A stretch of 64,000 nucleotides of DNA from Halorientalis salina (GCF_005049285.1 NZ_SOSC01000001.1:682001-746000), one strand, 5' to 3'. Numbered from the stretch's first letter, positions 34,295 through 43,189 are shown. Notes: a model not told the origin generated them from the letters alone. Made by a program: numbers and translations.

Positions 34295-35407
34295 ATGATG
34301 GAGACGGCGGTCGACCACCTCATCGAAGCGGCAGACGAGGGCACCGGTGTCGAGTTCGACGGACTCCGGGCCCGGGGCACCGACGGGGAGTACACGTTCG
34401 CGACCCCGCAGACCGAGCGGACGGGGCTCTCGACCGAAGCGTTCCGCGAGACCGCCACCGACCACAGTCAGCACGTCACGAACTGGTACTTCTTCACCCG
34501 CATCGCGCCCGAAGAGCCGTCCCGACGCGCGTTCCTCCGGTGGGCCGAACACGCGGACGAACACGACGTGCCGGACCGATACGACGCGCTCGCCGACGTT
34601 CTGACCCGGAAGTGGGGCCAGCTCCGGATCACCGTCGAGCGCGACGGGAGCGGGGACCGACGGTACGAGATCCGCCACGAGGACGACGCGGACGCGTCGA
34701 GCGACGAGCTGACCGCCCACGAGGAGCCGCTGGACGCGCGGGAACTGGTCAGGCACGACGAGCGGGGCCGATACCGGCCACTGAAGACCGCGCCGACGCT
34801 CCGGAGCGGATGGGTGTTCGCCGACCTCTCGGCGTCGGATCTGGTCGAAACGGTCGATTTCGTCTACCCGGCGACGGTCGCCAACTGGTATCGCGAGCGC
34901 GAGGGGGAACTCGACGTGACCCACTGGCACGAGACCGTCGAACGCCAGACCGGTATCTACGGCGTCGTCGAGACCTGGGACCGCCAGGAGGGCCACGACC
35001 ACGTCGACTGGGTCGCCGAGGCCTGCTGTGCCGACTCCCAGTGTCTGAAACGCCGCGAGTGGGAGTACGACGAGGACACCGACCTGGACGTCGACGGCGG
35101 CGATGGCGAGTTCCCCTGTCGGGAACCCTGCTCGATGGTCATCTCGGCCGCGCGCCGATGGACGAAACTCGAAGGCGAGCAGTCTCAAACCTACGAGTTC
35201 GAACTCACGCCGAGCGAGAAAGAACAGATCGAGGAGATCATCGACGCCGTCGCGGAGGGTCGCACCGACGAGATCCGCGAGGCGGACCTCGGTGACGGGG
35301 CGAACCGCTATCGGGCGCGATTCCTGCGCGCGAAACGGTTCGACGACGACGGGAACCTCGGCGGCGTCCCGACCGATGGTGACGACGGGGACGACGGCGA
35401 CCACTGA
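34295..35407 (+). CDS. DR2241-like protein with C-terminal cysteine cluster
   Basis: This 370-residue acidic protein resembles the DR2241 family: an N-terminal alpha/beta part, a middle segment SGWVFADLSASDLVETVDFVYPATVANWY, and a cysteine-rich module EACCADSQCLKRREWEYD ... FPCREPCSMVISAARRW. In this family the module is a 4Fe-4S domain. Members are often found near CbiX genes, and a cbiX lies 4 kb upstream here. The reaction is unknown. The tail is Gly/Asp rich. Assignment rests on the motif spacing I remember and should be tested by profile search. Confidence 0.6.
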   Translation: MMETAVDHLIEAADEGTGVEFDGLRARGTDGEYTFATPQTERTGLSTEAFRETATDHSQHVTNWYFFTRIAPEEPSRRAFLRWAEHADEHDVPDRYDALADVLTRKWGQLRITVERDGSGDRRYEIRHEDDADASSDELTAHEEPLDARELVRHDERGRYRPLKTAPTLRSGWVFADLSASDLVETVDFVYPATVANWYREREGELDVTHWHETVERQTGIYGVVETWDRQEGHDHVDWVAEACCADSQCLKRREWEYDEDTDLDVDGGDGEFPCREPCSMVISAARRWTKLEGEQSQTYEFELTPSEKEQIEEIIDAVAEGRTDEIREADLGDGANRYRARFLRAKRFDDDGNLGGVPTDGDDGDDGDH

Positions 35408-35409
35408 TA

Positions 35410-35475
35410 CGGAATGCTGTAGAGCGTTCCGCATCGACCGCCCGAATGCGAGCGGTCGTAGCGGTAAACAGCTAC
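35410..35475. terminator. Three consecutive stem-loops between convergent genes
   Basis: Stem 1 is CGGAATGC/GCGTTCCG (35410-35431), stem 2 CGACCGC/GCGGTCG (35435-35458) and stem 3 GTAGC/GCTAC (35458-35475). They fill the space between two convergent stop codons and are likely transcription-end structures. Confidence 0.55.
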
Positions 35476-35503
35476 ATCAAACCGTATGACGCCGAACCGC
35501 GAG

Positions 35504-36064
35504 CTATTCGAAGAGGAGATAGCCCGCACCGATGACAGCACCGAACACGAGGAGGGCACCGAGGGCGACGAGCGCGCTGTCGAACGCCATGGCCGAACCG
35601 ACGGCGACGAGGAGGGCGAGGAGTCCCAGCCCGGCGACCGGGACGAGCGGTCGCTCTGCGAACGGTGACGCGGTACTCTCCGTCTCCGTGTCGTCGCGCG
35701 GCTGCGGTTTCGCCAGGTCCTCGTCGACCTCGACCCCTTCGTCCTCGTCGGGTTCGGTGACTTCGACGTCGATCCAGCGCGTCACGGCCCCGTACCCGGA
35801 GACGACTTTGATCTTTCCGAACACGTGGTCGGTCCCGTGGACGCTGACGGGGATCTCAGTGACCCCGTTTGCCTGGACGTAGAAGTTGGTGTCCTCGATG
35901 GACGCGATTTCGGGAAGGCCGTCGTCGAGATGGATGTGGATGCGACCCGCTTCCCCGTGGTTTCGGACCGCGATGACGAACGAGTCCGCGGTCTCGAACG
36001 ACGGCGGGACCTCCAGGGAGTGTCGCTCCTGTCGGTTGAAATGCACGGGTAGCGTGTCGGGCAC
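35504..36064 (-). CDS. Haloarchaeal protein with two C-terminal membrane helices
   Basis: This 186-residue protein has an N-terminal soluble beta-rich domain (residues 1 to about 105: LEVPPSFETADSFVIAVRNHGEAGRIHIHLDD and KIKVVSGYGAVTRWIDVEV). An acidic linker follows, then two closely spaced membrane helices (about 140-160 and 163-183). The domain looks like an Ig-like or C2-like fold on the membrane surface. No catalytic motif is visible. It is the first gene upstream, on its strand, of the triple hairpin. Confidence 0.72.
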   Translation of the reverse strand: MPDTLPVHFNRQERHSLEVPPSFETADSFVIAVRNHGEAGRIHIHLDDGLPEIASIEDTNFYVQANGVTEIPVSVHGTDHVFGKIKVVSGYGAVTRWIDVEVTEPDEDEGVEVDEDLAKPQPRDDTETESTASPFAERPLVPVAGLGLLALLVAVGSAMAFDSALVALGALLVFGAVIGAGYLLFE

Positions 36065-36102
36065 GACCGACCCTGCGCGCGGCGACGGGAAAAAGGTTCA
36101 GT

Positions 36103-36300
36103 TTACGCGGGGGACTCCTCGCGCATGTCCGGCGGCAGCAGGTTCGGAATGCCCTCCTCGATGGGGTACTCCTCGCTGCACTCGGTACACACCAGTCGTC
36201 CCTCGATGACTTCGTCGTCCTCGTCGCGCTGAATGACCTCCAGTTCCAGGTCCTGCTTGTCCAGCGGACAGCAGATGATGTCCATCAGGTCCTCCTTCAT
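36103..36300 (-). CDS. Trm112-like methyltransferase activator
   Basis: This 65-residue zinc-ribbon protein reads MKEDLMDIICCPLDKQDLEL, then CTECSEEYPIEEGIPNLLPPDM, the Trm112 pattern (C-C-P near the start, C-x2-C, and an IPNLLP-like tail). Trm112 binds and activates tRNA, rRNA and protein methyltransferases in archaea and eukaryotes. The ATG at 36300 gives the expected size. It is divergent from the truncated haemoglobin gene. Confidence 0.87.
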   Translation of the reverse strand: MKEDLMDIICCPLDKQDLELEVIQRDEDDEVIEGRLVCTECSEEYPIEEGIPNLLPPDMREESPA

Positions 36301-36375
36301 GCTCCCACGTGTGTCCGGGGCGCTCAAAAGCGTGCCGAACCGGCGCGTTCTCATCATCTGGGTACATGGGTGGCA

Positions 36376-36395
36376 GTTAAACTGTCGGCGACAGT
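36376..36395 (+). promoter_or_regulatory. Promoter and inverted repeat of the truncated haemoglobin gene
   Basis: GTTAAAC (about 36376-36382) serves as the TATA box for the ATG at 36406. Directly after it come ACTGTC (36381-36386) and GACAGT (36390-36395), separated by GGC. The repeat lies between the TATA box and the expected start of transcription, a typical repressor position. Confidence 0.45.
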
Positions 36396-36405
36396 ATGTC
36401 CGATC

Positions 36406-36786
36406 ATGACGGACGACGAGACGTTGTACGATCGGCTGGGCGGGCGCGAGGCGATCCGCGCCGTCGTGGACGACTTCTACGATCGACTCCTCGACGACGA
36501 CGAACTCGGCCCCTTCTTCGAGAACACGGACATGGAGTCGCTGAAAGAACACCAGACCGACCACCTCTGTGAGGCCGCCGGCGGCCCGGCCGAGTACACC
36601 GGGCCACCGATTCGCGAGGCGCACCTCCACGTCCCGTTCACGCTCGACCTCATCCAGCGGTCGGTCGAACACCTCGAAGCGAGCCTCGACGCGTTCGACG
36701 TGACCGGCGAGGACAGAGAGGCCGTCGTCGCGGCAGTCGCCCAGTACGAGGACGACCTGCTCGCGACGGCTGACGACTCGGAGTAA
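36406..36786 (+). CDS. Truncated haemoglobin, group I
   Basis: This 126-residue globin reads TLYDRLGGREAIRAVVDDFYDRLLDDDELGPFF near the start, with the YDRLGG and the B-C corner typical of trHbN. It continues LKEHQTDHLCEAAGGPAEYTG, where the His in the HL segment is a candidate proximal or E-helix residue, and MREAHLHVPF-like IREAHLHVPFTLDLIQRSVEHL, with the proximal His in EAHL. Such globins bind oxygen or nitric oxide. The start at 36406 is preferred to 36370, which would place the promoter inside the gene. Confidence 0.88.
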   Translation: MTDDETLYDRLGGREAIRAVVDDFYDRLLDDDELGPFFENTDMESLKEHQTDHLCEAAGGPAEYTGPPIREAHLHVPFTLDLIQRSVEHLEASLDAFDVTGEDREAVVAAVAQYEDDLLATADDSE

Positions 36787-37008
36787 GCGGTCGGTTCGGG
36801 GAGAGTCTTCTGGGAGCGCCTGTTCGAGACATCCGGCGATCGTCACAGTCGCGAGCGCCAGCCAACCCGTGGCACCGTCCGTCGCCGTCGGGGACGAGAA
36901 ACGACGTGAGACCGGTCTCTTCCCAGTAGTTCAGCGTCCGAACCGCCCGGACAGCGGAACCGTCGCCCCCCTCACACCGGTATCTGACGACTCGTGACGC
37001 AAGCCTTA

Positions 37009-37034
37009 TGTGCAAATCAGTGCGTCAATGTACA
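37009..37034 (+). promoter_or_regulatory. Putative TRP-box pair at the trpC promoter
   Basis: TGTGCA (37009-37014) and TGTACA (37029-37034) are two similar hexamers with starts 20 bases apart. They lie around the predicted TATA (CTTATG, 37005-37010) and the ATG at 37038. In methanogens the repressor TrpY recognises TGTACA, so this might be a regulator site; whether this organism has a TrpY homologue is unknown. Confidence 0.35.
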
Positions 37035-37037
37035 GTA

Positions 37038-37814
37038 ATGGACGCTAGTGAGGAAATCGCACCAGCAGTACAGTCGATCCTGGAGGCGGCGCGGGACCGC
37101 GGTGGCGGCAGCGAGCGTCTCTCCGTCGAGGCCGAGTCGCTGCCAGCGGCGTTTACGGCCGCCGAATCGGACGGGCGCGTCCCGGTCATCGCCGAGGTGA
37201 AACCGACGAGTCCGACGACCGACGGGGAACGGACGGACGATCCGGTCGCGCTCGCGGAGCAAATGGTCGCGGGCGGGGCCGCGGCGCTGTCGGTGTTGAC
37301 CGAACCCGAACACTTCGGGGGGTCGCCCGAGAACCTGCGGAAGATCCGCGAGGCCGTCGACGTGCCGGTCCTCCGGAAGGACTTCGTCCTCGACGAGGCG
37401 CAACTCGACACCGTCGAGGCGGACGTGATCTTGCTCATCGCGCGTTTCGTCGGCGACGACCTGGCGGACCTGCTCGCTGCGGCCCGCGAGCGCGGGTTCC
37501 AGGTGCTCGTCGAGGTCCACGACCGCGAGGAGTTGACCCGGGCCATCGAGGCCGGTGCGGACATCGTGGGCGTGAACAACCGCGACCTCGCGGAACTGGA
37601 GGTCGACCTGGGGACCTTCGAGGAGGTCGCGCCGCACGCGCCCGAGGACGTGACGCTGATCGCCGAGAGCGGCGTGTCGACGCCCGAGGACGTGGTGCGG
37701 ATGCGCGAGGCCGGGGCCGACGGGTTGCTCGTCGGGAGCGCCATCATGGACGGGTCGGTCCGGGAGAACACGGAAAGCCTGACACGCGCGGAGTCCGAGG
37801 AGGGAGATACATGA
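37038..37814 (+). CDS. trpC: Indole-3-glycerol-phosphate synthase
   Basis: This 258-residue (beta/alpha)8 enzyme closes the indole ring in tryptophan synthesis. It shows [12 protein letters not shown] (catalytic Lys), [20 protein letters not shown] (catalytic Lys) and IVGVNNRDL, with [26 protein letters not shown] at the end. The ATG at 37038 follows a short leader; an in-frame ATG at 37008 lies in the promoter. It is followed by trpB with a four-base overlap. Confidence 0.96.
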   Translation: MDASEEIAPAVQSILEAARDRGGGSERLSVEAESLPAAFTAAESDGRVPVIAEVKPTSPTTDGERTDDPVALAEQMVAGGAAALSVLTEPEHFGGSPENLRKIREAVDVPVLRKDFVLDEAQLDTVEADVILLIARFVGDDLADLLAAARERGFQVLVEVHDREELTRAIEAGADIVGVNNRDLAELEVDLGTFEEVAPHAPEDVTLIAESGVSTPEDVVRMREAGADGLLVGSAIMDGSVRENTESLTRAESEEGDT

Positions 37815-39106
37815 GTGACACGCACGCGGGGAAGTTCGGGCCGTACGGCGGCCAGTACGTGCCCGAGGCGCTGATGCCGGCCATCGAGGAGTTGACCGAC
37901 GCCTACGAGCGGTACGTCCTGAACAACGAGGACGGGTTCATGGACGAATTCCAGGACCGCCTCCGGGATTTCGGGGGGCGTCCGATTCCGCTCCAGTACG
38001 CCGAGCAGCTGTCGGAACGATACGACACCGACGTCTATCTCAAGCGGGAGGACCTGCTCCACGGCGGCGCACACAAACTAAACAACGCGCTCGGGCAGGT
38101 CCTGCTGGCCAAATATATGGGCAAAGAGCGCATCATCGCCGAAACCGGCGCGGGCCAGCACGGCACCGCGACGGCGATGGCGGCCGCCCACCTGGACATG
38201 CCGTGTGAGATCTACATGGGCAAGACCGACATCAACCGCCAGCGGCCCAACGTCTTCCGGATGCGGCTCAACGGGGCGGAAGTAAACCCCGTTACCGTCG
38301 GTCGGGGCACGCTCAAGGAGGCCATCAGCGAGACGATGCGCGACTGGGCGACGACGGTCGAGAACACCCACTACGTCATCGGCTCGGTCGTGGGTCCGGC
38401 GCCGTTTCCCCAGATGGTGCGTGATTTCCAGAGCGTGATCTCCGAGGAGGCCCGCCACCAGATCGAAGAGCAGGCCGGCCGCTTGCCGGACTCGGTCGTC
38501 GCCTGTGCGGGCGGCGGTTCGAACACGATGGGAGCGTTCGCGAACTTCGTCGAAGACGATGGCGCGGAACGAAGTTCCGCGGAAAAGTCGAGCGGCGACG
38601 AGCCGCGAGACAGAGTGGACCTCATCGCCGTCGAGGCCGGCGGGTCGTCGCTCGCCGTGGACGAGGAGTCGGGCGTCGCCCCCAACTCCGCGACGCTCTC
38701 GACCGGCCACGAGGGCGTCCTCCACGGCGCGCGCACGAAACTCCTGCAGGACTCGGACGGACAGATCATGGAATCGCACTCGGTGTCGGCGGGACTGGAC
38801 TACGCCGGCGTCGGGCCGGAACTGGCCCACCTCGTCGACGAAGGGCGAGTCACCCCGGCGAACGTCGACGACGACGCGGCCCTGGAAGCGTTCCACCGCC
38901 TCTCCCAGGAGGAGGGCATCATCCCCGCACTGGAGACGGCCCACGCCTTCGCCTACCTCCACGAGAACCCCGACGCGGTCGGCGATGTGACTATCGTCAA
39001 CGTCTCCGGCCGCGGCGACAAGGACCTCGAAACCGTCATCGAGGAGACCGAGAAACGAGACCTGGACGTAGACGTTGATATGAGTATATTCGAGGGGGCG
39101 ATGTAG
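37811..39106 (+). CDS. trpB: Tryptophan synthase beta subunit with an in-frame insert
   Basis: This PLP enzyme joins indole and serine. The 431-residue protein has [31 protein letters not shown] (PLP Lys), [26 protein letters not shown] (phosphate loop) and [11 protein letters not shown]. Between NFVEDD and [10 protein letters not shown] there is an insert of about 17 residues (251-267, [17 protein letters not shown]), coded by DNA that folds into two hairpins (38564-38580 and 38592-38606). Bacterial and archaeal TrpB lack it as far as I know. The reading frame is kept. It overlaps trpC and abuts trpA. Confidence 0.96.
   Translation: MSDTHAGKFGPYGGQYVPEALMPAIEELTDAYERYVLNNEDGFMDEFQDRLRDFGGRPIPLQYAEQLSERYDTDVYLKREDLLHGGAHKLNNALGQVLLAKYMGKERIIAETGAGQHGTATAMAAAHLDMPCEIYMGKTDINRQRPNVFRMRLNGAEVNPVTVGRGTLKEAISETMRDWATTVENTHYVIGSVVGPAPFPQMVRDFQSVISEEARHQIEEQAGRLPDSVVACAGGGSNTMGAFANFVEDDGAERSSAEKSSGDEPRDRVDLIAVEAGGSSLAVDEESGVAPNSATLSTGHEGVLHGARTKLLQDSDGQIMESHSVSAGLDYAGVGPELAHLVDEGRVTPANVDDDAALEAFHRLSQEEGIIPALETAHAFAYLHENPDAVGDVTIVNVSGRGDKDLETVIEETEKRDLDVDVDMSIFEGAM
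38564..38606. repeat. Hairpin-forming insert inside trpB
   Basis: The arms GCGGAAC (38564-38570) and GTTCCGC (38574-38580) enclose GAA. A second stem, GCGGC (38592-38596) with GCCGC (38602-38606), follows. This segment encodes the extra residues that are absent from usual TrpB. Confidence 0.6.
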
Positions 39107-39955
39107 ATGGCCGAAAACGAACGCCTCCAGGCGGTCTTCGAGCGCGACGAACCCGCGTTCATTCCCTATCTCGCTGCGGGCGATCCAGATTACGAGGCCT
39201 CGAAGGCGTACGTCGAGGCGCTGGCCCGCGGCGGTGCGGACGTCATCGAACTCGGCTTGCCCTTCTCGGAGCCGATCGCGGAGGGGCCGACCATCCAGAA
39301 CGCCATCGTCCGCGCCCTCGAAAGCGGGATGACGCCCGACAGGTTCTTCGAGTTCGTCGAGGAACTGGACGTGGACGTGCCGCTCGTCTGTATGACCTAC
39401 TACAACCTGATCTACCAGTATGGGTCCGAAGACGGACCGCGGCCGTTCGTCGAGAAAGCAGCGGACGTCGGGCTGACGGGGCTGGTCGTCCCGGACCTGC
39501 CGGCCGAAGAAGCGGGGCCGCTCCGCGCGGCCTGCGACGAGTTCGGCCTGGACCTGGTCTTCATCGTCGCGCCGACGACTGAAGGCGAGCGCCTCGAACG
39601 AATGCGCGAGCAGGTGTCCGGATACGTCTACGTCCAGGCACGGCTCGGCACCACCGGGGCGCGAGACGACGTGAGCGACCAGACCGACGAGAGCCTGGCG
39701 CGCATCGACGACTGGGACGTGCCCAAGGCCGTCGGTTTCGGGATCAAGGAAGGCGAACACGCGGCGCGGATCGTCCGCGCGGGAGCGGACGGGATCATCG
39801 TCGGCTCGGCGCTGGTCGATATCGTCGCCGACGGGGCGAAAAGCGACGATTCCGTCGAGGCGGTTGCAGAGCGATTGGAGCGGAAGGCACGGGAGCTGAA
39901 AGACGGTGCACTCGCTGGCGCGGCCGACAGTGAGCCGCGACCGGAACGCACATAA
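39107..39955 (+). CDS. trpA: Tryptophan synthase alpha subunit
   Basis: This 282-residue TIM-barrel lyase releases indole from indole-glycerol phosphate. It has [27 protein letters not shown] (catalytic Glu in IELG and Asp/Glu nearby), [10 protein letters not shown] and [12 protein letters not shown], in which RLGTTG replaces the more usual VTGxxG glycine loop, then [14 protein letters not shown]. The ATG follows the trpB TAG with no gap. The C-terminal tail is a variable Arg/Glu-rich extension. Confidence 0.95.
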   Translation: MAENERLQAVFERDEPAFIPYLAAGDPDYEASKAYVEALARGGADVIELGLPFSEPIAEGPTIQNAIVRALESGMTPDRFFEFVEELDVDVPLVCMTYYNLIYQYGSEDGPRPFVEKAADVGLTGLVVPDLPAEEAGPLRAACDEFGLDLVFIVAPTTEGERLERMREQVSGYVYVQARLGTTGARDDVSDQTDESLARIDDWDVPKAVGFGIKEGEHAARIVRAGADGIIVGSALVDIVADGAKSDDSVEAVAERLERKARELKDGALAGAADSEPRPERT

Positions 39956-39982
39956 CCGTCACTTGCTACAGGATTTCATACC

Positions 39983-40786
39983 ATGAGTACGGGGAAACAC
40001 GCGCGCCTGGACCGCATCGGGACAGGGGGACGATACCTCGTCGTCCCGATGGACCACGGCATCACACTGGGGGCCGTCAAGGGCCTCAAAGACATCGAAT
40101 CGACCATCGACGCGATCACGCGCGGCGGCGCGGATTCGATCCTGACCCAGAAAGGGATCGCCGGGCGCGTCCACGACAACAAAAACGACGCGGGCTACAT
40201 CTGTCATCTCAACGGCTCGACGGCCATCGGCCCGGACGAGAACGACAAACGGCAGACCGGCACGGTCGAGGACGCCGTCCGGGCCGGAGCCGACGCGGTC
40301 TCGTTCCACATCAACGTCGGCAGTATCTACGAACCGGACCAGATCGAGAGCCTCGCCGAAGTCGCGACCGAGGCCGAGCGCCTGGGAATGCCAGTCCTGG
40401 CGATGACCTACGCTCGCGGCCCCGACATCGACCCCGCGGACGACGACTACAGCGAGGCCGTCGGCCACGCGGTCCGGCTGGGCGAGGAACTCGGCGCGGA
40501 CGTGGTCAAGACCGGCTACACCGGCGACGCCGAGAGTTTCCAGCACGTCGTCGAATCGACGAGTTTGCCGGTCGTCATCGCCGGCGGCAGCAGGGGCACC
40601 GACCAAGAGACCCTGGAGATGGTCCGTGGAGCGATGGACGCGGGCGCGGCCGGCGTCTCGATGGGCCGGTCGATCTTCCAGCACGACGATCCCGAGGCCA
40701 TCACCACGGGTGTCGCTGCCGTCATCCACGACGACGCAACCGCCGAGGAAGCGGCGCGCGAGGCCGGACTCGCGGTCGAGGCCTGA
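39983..40786 (+). CDS. 2-amino-3,7-dideoxy-D-threo-hept-6-ulosonate synthase (ADH synthase)
   Basis: This 267-residue class I aldolase-like TIM barrel contains RYLVVPMDHGITLG, ILTQKGIAGR, VLAMTYARGPDI, ADVVKTGYTGD (Schiff-base Lys) and VVIAGGSRGTD. It is related to archaeal FBP aldolase. Together with DHQ synthase II it forms the archaeal entry to the shikimate pathway. A gap of 27 bases from trpA suggests co-transcription with trpCBA. The two partner genes of the route lie in this block, separated by a DHH gene. Confidence 0.9.
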   Translation: MSTGKHARLDRIGTGGRYLVVPMDHGITLGAVKGLKDIESTIDAITRGGADSILTQKGIAGRVHDNKNDAGYICHLNGSTAIGPDENDKRQTGTVEDAVRAGADAVSFHINVGSIYEPDQIESLAEVATEAERLGMPVLAMTYARGPDIDPADDDYSEAVGHAVRLGEELGADVVKTGYTGDAESFQHVVESTSLPVVIAGGSRGTDQETLEMVRGAMDAGAAGVSMGRSIFQHDDPEAITTGVAAVIHDDATAEEAAREAGLAVEA

Positions 40787-40957
40787 GACCCTCGGACCCG
40801 TCACCGACGGGGCCATCTCGTACCCGACCGGTAACTACCCCGCGAAGACGCTTTTTCTGCCGAGACTGCATTTCGATACCATGGGCTGTGCGATCACACC
40901 GACCGATCGGAACCGTATCCGCCGAAAAACGAGTCGTCCGGACGCAAACAGGTAGCG

Positions 40958-41968
40958 ATGACGCGACTCGACGACCTCGCGACGTGCCTCTCGGACACGC
41001 GGTCGCTGGGCATCGTCTGTCACGACAACCCGGACCCGGACTCCATCGCGAGTGCGCTCGCACTGGAACTGCTCGCGTCGGCCTGGGACGTCCCGGAGAT
41101 CGAAATCGTCTACGCCGGGTCGATCACCCACCAGCAAAACCGGGCGTTCGTCAACCTCCTCGATCTCGACTTGCAACACCTCGAGGACGTCGATCTCGAC
41201 GAGTTCGACCGTATCGCGTTCGTCGATCATTCGACGCCCGGCGTCAACAACAGCGTTCCGACGGAGGCGACGGTCGACATCGTCATCGACCACCACGATA
41301 ACGCCGAGCCCGCCGACGCGCAGTACGCGGACATTCGCGAGCAGTGTGGCGCGACCGCCTCCATCCTCGTGGGGTATCTCGAAGGGAGCGACGTTCCGAT
41401 CTCTGAATCGGTCGCCTCGGCCCTGCTGTTCGCGCTGCATCGCGAGCGTCTGGACTACGTCCGGCACCCGACTATCGACGAGTACAAGGCGGCGCTGACA
41501 GTGTTCCAGCGGGCGGACGTTCCGCTCGTCGAGGAGATGTACGGCTCGTCGTTTACGCCGGCGATGCTGGACGCGATCGGGACCGCCATCAAGAGCCGCG
41601 ACGTCCGTGGGTCGAGTCTGGTAGCGACCATCGGGCGGACGAACGAGAGCGGCGCGATCCCGCAGGCGGCCGACTACCTCCTGAACCTCGAAGGGGTCAA
41701 GACGGTGCTCGTGTTCGGCCTCGTCGAGGACAGCGTCCGCCTGAGCGCGCGGTCGATCGACACGCGAGTCGACATCGGCAACGCGCTCACGGAGGCCTTC
41801 GAGGACGTGGGGGAGGTCGGCGGCCACAGCGACATGGCCGGCGGGCAGATCTCGCTCGGGTTGTTCGGGGACCGAGGCGAGGACGAGCCGAAACTGTTAC
41901 CGCTGGTGTCCCGTCGCATCACCAGCCGCTTTTTCGATACCATGCACCTGAACGAGGCCGAAGGGTGA
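40958..41968 (+). CDS. DHH/DHHA1 family phosphoesterase
   Basis: This 336-residue protein has motif I VCHDNPDPDSIASA, motif II FVDHSTPG, motif III IVIDHHDNAEP (the DHH) and the DHHA1 C-terminal GGHSDMAGG. Such enzymes hydrolyse short RNA, pAp or cyclic dinucleotides with Mn2+. It has no transmembrane or CBS part. It sits between the two shikimate-entry genes without an obvious functional link. The start ATG follows a 24-codon ORF (40881-40955) whose value is unclear. Confidence 0.9.
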   Translation: MTRLDDLATCLSDTRSLGIVCHDNPDPDSIASALALELLASAWDVPEIEIVYAGSITHQQNRAFVNLLDLDLQHLEDVDLDEFDRIAFVDHSTPGVNNSVPTEATVDIVIDHHDNAEPADAQYADIREQCGATASILVGYLEGSDVPISESVASALLFALHRERLDYVRHPTIDEYKAALTVFQRADVPLVEEMYGSSFTPAMLDAIGTAIKSRDVRGSSLVATIGRTNESGAIPQAADYLLNLEGVKTVLVFGLVEDSVRLSARSIDTRVDIGNALTEAFEDVGEVGGHSDMAGGQISLGLFGDRGEDEPKLLPLVSRRITSRFFDTMHLNEAEG

Positions 41969-42022
41969 TGGCGAAACCGAGAATCCGCCATGTTCAAGCC
42001 GGGTGGCCGCAACGGTTGGCAC

Positions 42023-43189
42023 ATGACACGCTCCGTGTGGTTGAAGGCCGACGACGAGGTCGGCGACTGGGAGGCTCGCAAGCGGCGCATCACCGCCGGC
42101 CTGGAAGCCGGCGTCGACTGGGTGCTGGTCGACGACGACGACGTCGACCGCGTCCGCGAACTCGGCGAGGTCAACGTCGCCGCCTTCTCGAACGGCGACG
42201 TCCACGTCATGGAAGCCGAAGAGGGCGACAGCGACACCGACGCGGTCATCGTCGGCAAGGACGGCGAAGGCGACGGCACCGTCGATCTCCCCTCGGATTT
42301 CTCCGGCTCTGCGGACCTCTCGACGCTGCGAACGGATGGCGACGGCCTGCAGGGCGGCTACGTCCACATCCGGAACAAGAACTACGAGAGCTTCGCCGAG
42401 GAAGTCGCCGCCGAGGCCGACTTCACCATCGTCATCGGCGAGGACTGGAAGATCATCCCGCTGGAGAACCTCATCGCCCGCATCGGCGAGGAGACCGACC
42501 TCATCGCCGGCGTCCAGAACGCCACGGAGGCCCGTACCGCCTTCGAGACGCTGGAACTCGGTGCCGACGGCGTCCTGCTGGACACCGACGACCCCGACGA
42601 GATCCGAAAGACCGTCGAGGTCCGCGACGAGGTCCAGCGCGAGAACCTCGATCTGACGTGGGCCGAGGTCACCGACGTCGAACAGACCGGCTCGGCCGAC
42701 CGCGTCTGCATCGACACGGGCAATCTCATGGACCACGACGAGGGGATGCTCATCGGCTCGATGGCTCGCGGTCTCTTTTTCGTCCACGCCGAGACCGCCG
42801 AATCCCCCTACGTCGCCTCCCGACCCTTCCGCGTGAACGCCGGCGCAGTCCACGCCTACGTCCGCACGCCCGGCGGCGAGACGAAGTACCTCTCGGAGCT
42901 GTCGAGCGGCGACGAGGTCCAGGTCGTGGACCTCGATGGCAACACCCGCGAAGCCATCGTCGGCCGGGTCAAAATCGAGAAGCGGCCGATGTTCCGGGTC
43001 CAGGCCGAAACCGACGAGGGCGACCGCATCGAGACGCTGCTGCAGAACGCCGAAACGATCAAAGTCCCGACCAAGGACGGCCGGAAAGCCATCACCGACC
43101 TGGAAGCCGGCGACGAGATGAAGGTCTACTACGAGAACACTGCCCGCCACTTCGGCGAAGCCGTCGAGGAATCGATCATCGAGAAGTAA
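42023..43189 (+). CDS. aroB: 3-dehydroquinate synthase II
   Basis: This 388-residue enzyme, unrelated to bacterial AroB, oxidises and cyclises ADH to 3-dehydroquinate with NAD. It shows TRSVWLKADDEVGDWEARKRR, FTIVIGEDWKIIPLENLIA, AGVQNATEARTAFETLELGADG, RVCIDTGNLMDHDEGMLIGSMARG and FRVNAGAVHAYVRTPGG, all family blocks. The start at 42023 (MTRSVW) is preferred to the in-frame ATG at 41990, which overlaps no motif. A gap of 54 bases separates it from the DHH gene. Confidence 0.93.
   Translation: MTRSVWLKADDEVGDWEARKRRITAGLEAGVDWVLVDDDDVDRVRELGEVNVAAFSNGDVHVMEAEEGDSDTDAVIVGKDGEGDGTVDLPSDFSGSADLSTLRTDGDGLQGGYVHIRNKNYESFAEEVAAEADFTIVIGEDWKIIPLENLIARIGEETDLIAGVQNATEARTAFETLELGADGVLLDTDDPDEIRKTVEVRDEVQRENLDLTWAEVTDVEQTGSADRVCIDTGNLMDHDEGMLIGSMARGLFFVHAETAESPYVASRPFRVNAGAVHAYVRTPGGETKYLSELSSGDEVQVVDLDGNTREAIVGRVKIEKRPMFRVQAETDEGDRIETLLQNAETIKVPTKDGRKAITDLEAGDEMKVYYENTARHFGEAVEESIIEK

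Noticed and set aside
40881-40955. 24-codon ORF before the DHH gene
   Set aside because: It has an Arg-rich product, no ribosome site and no overlap with the next start, so chance is likely.
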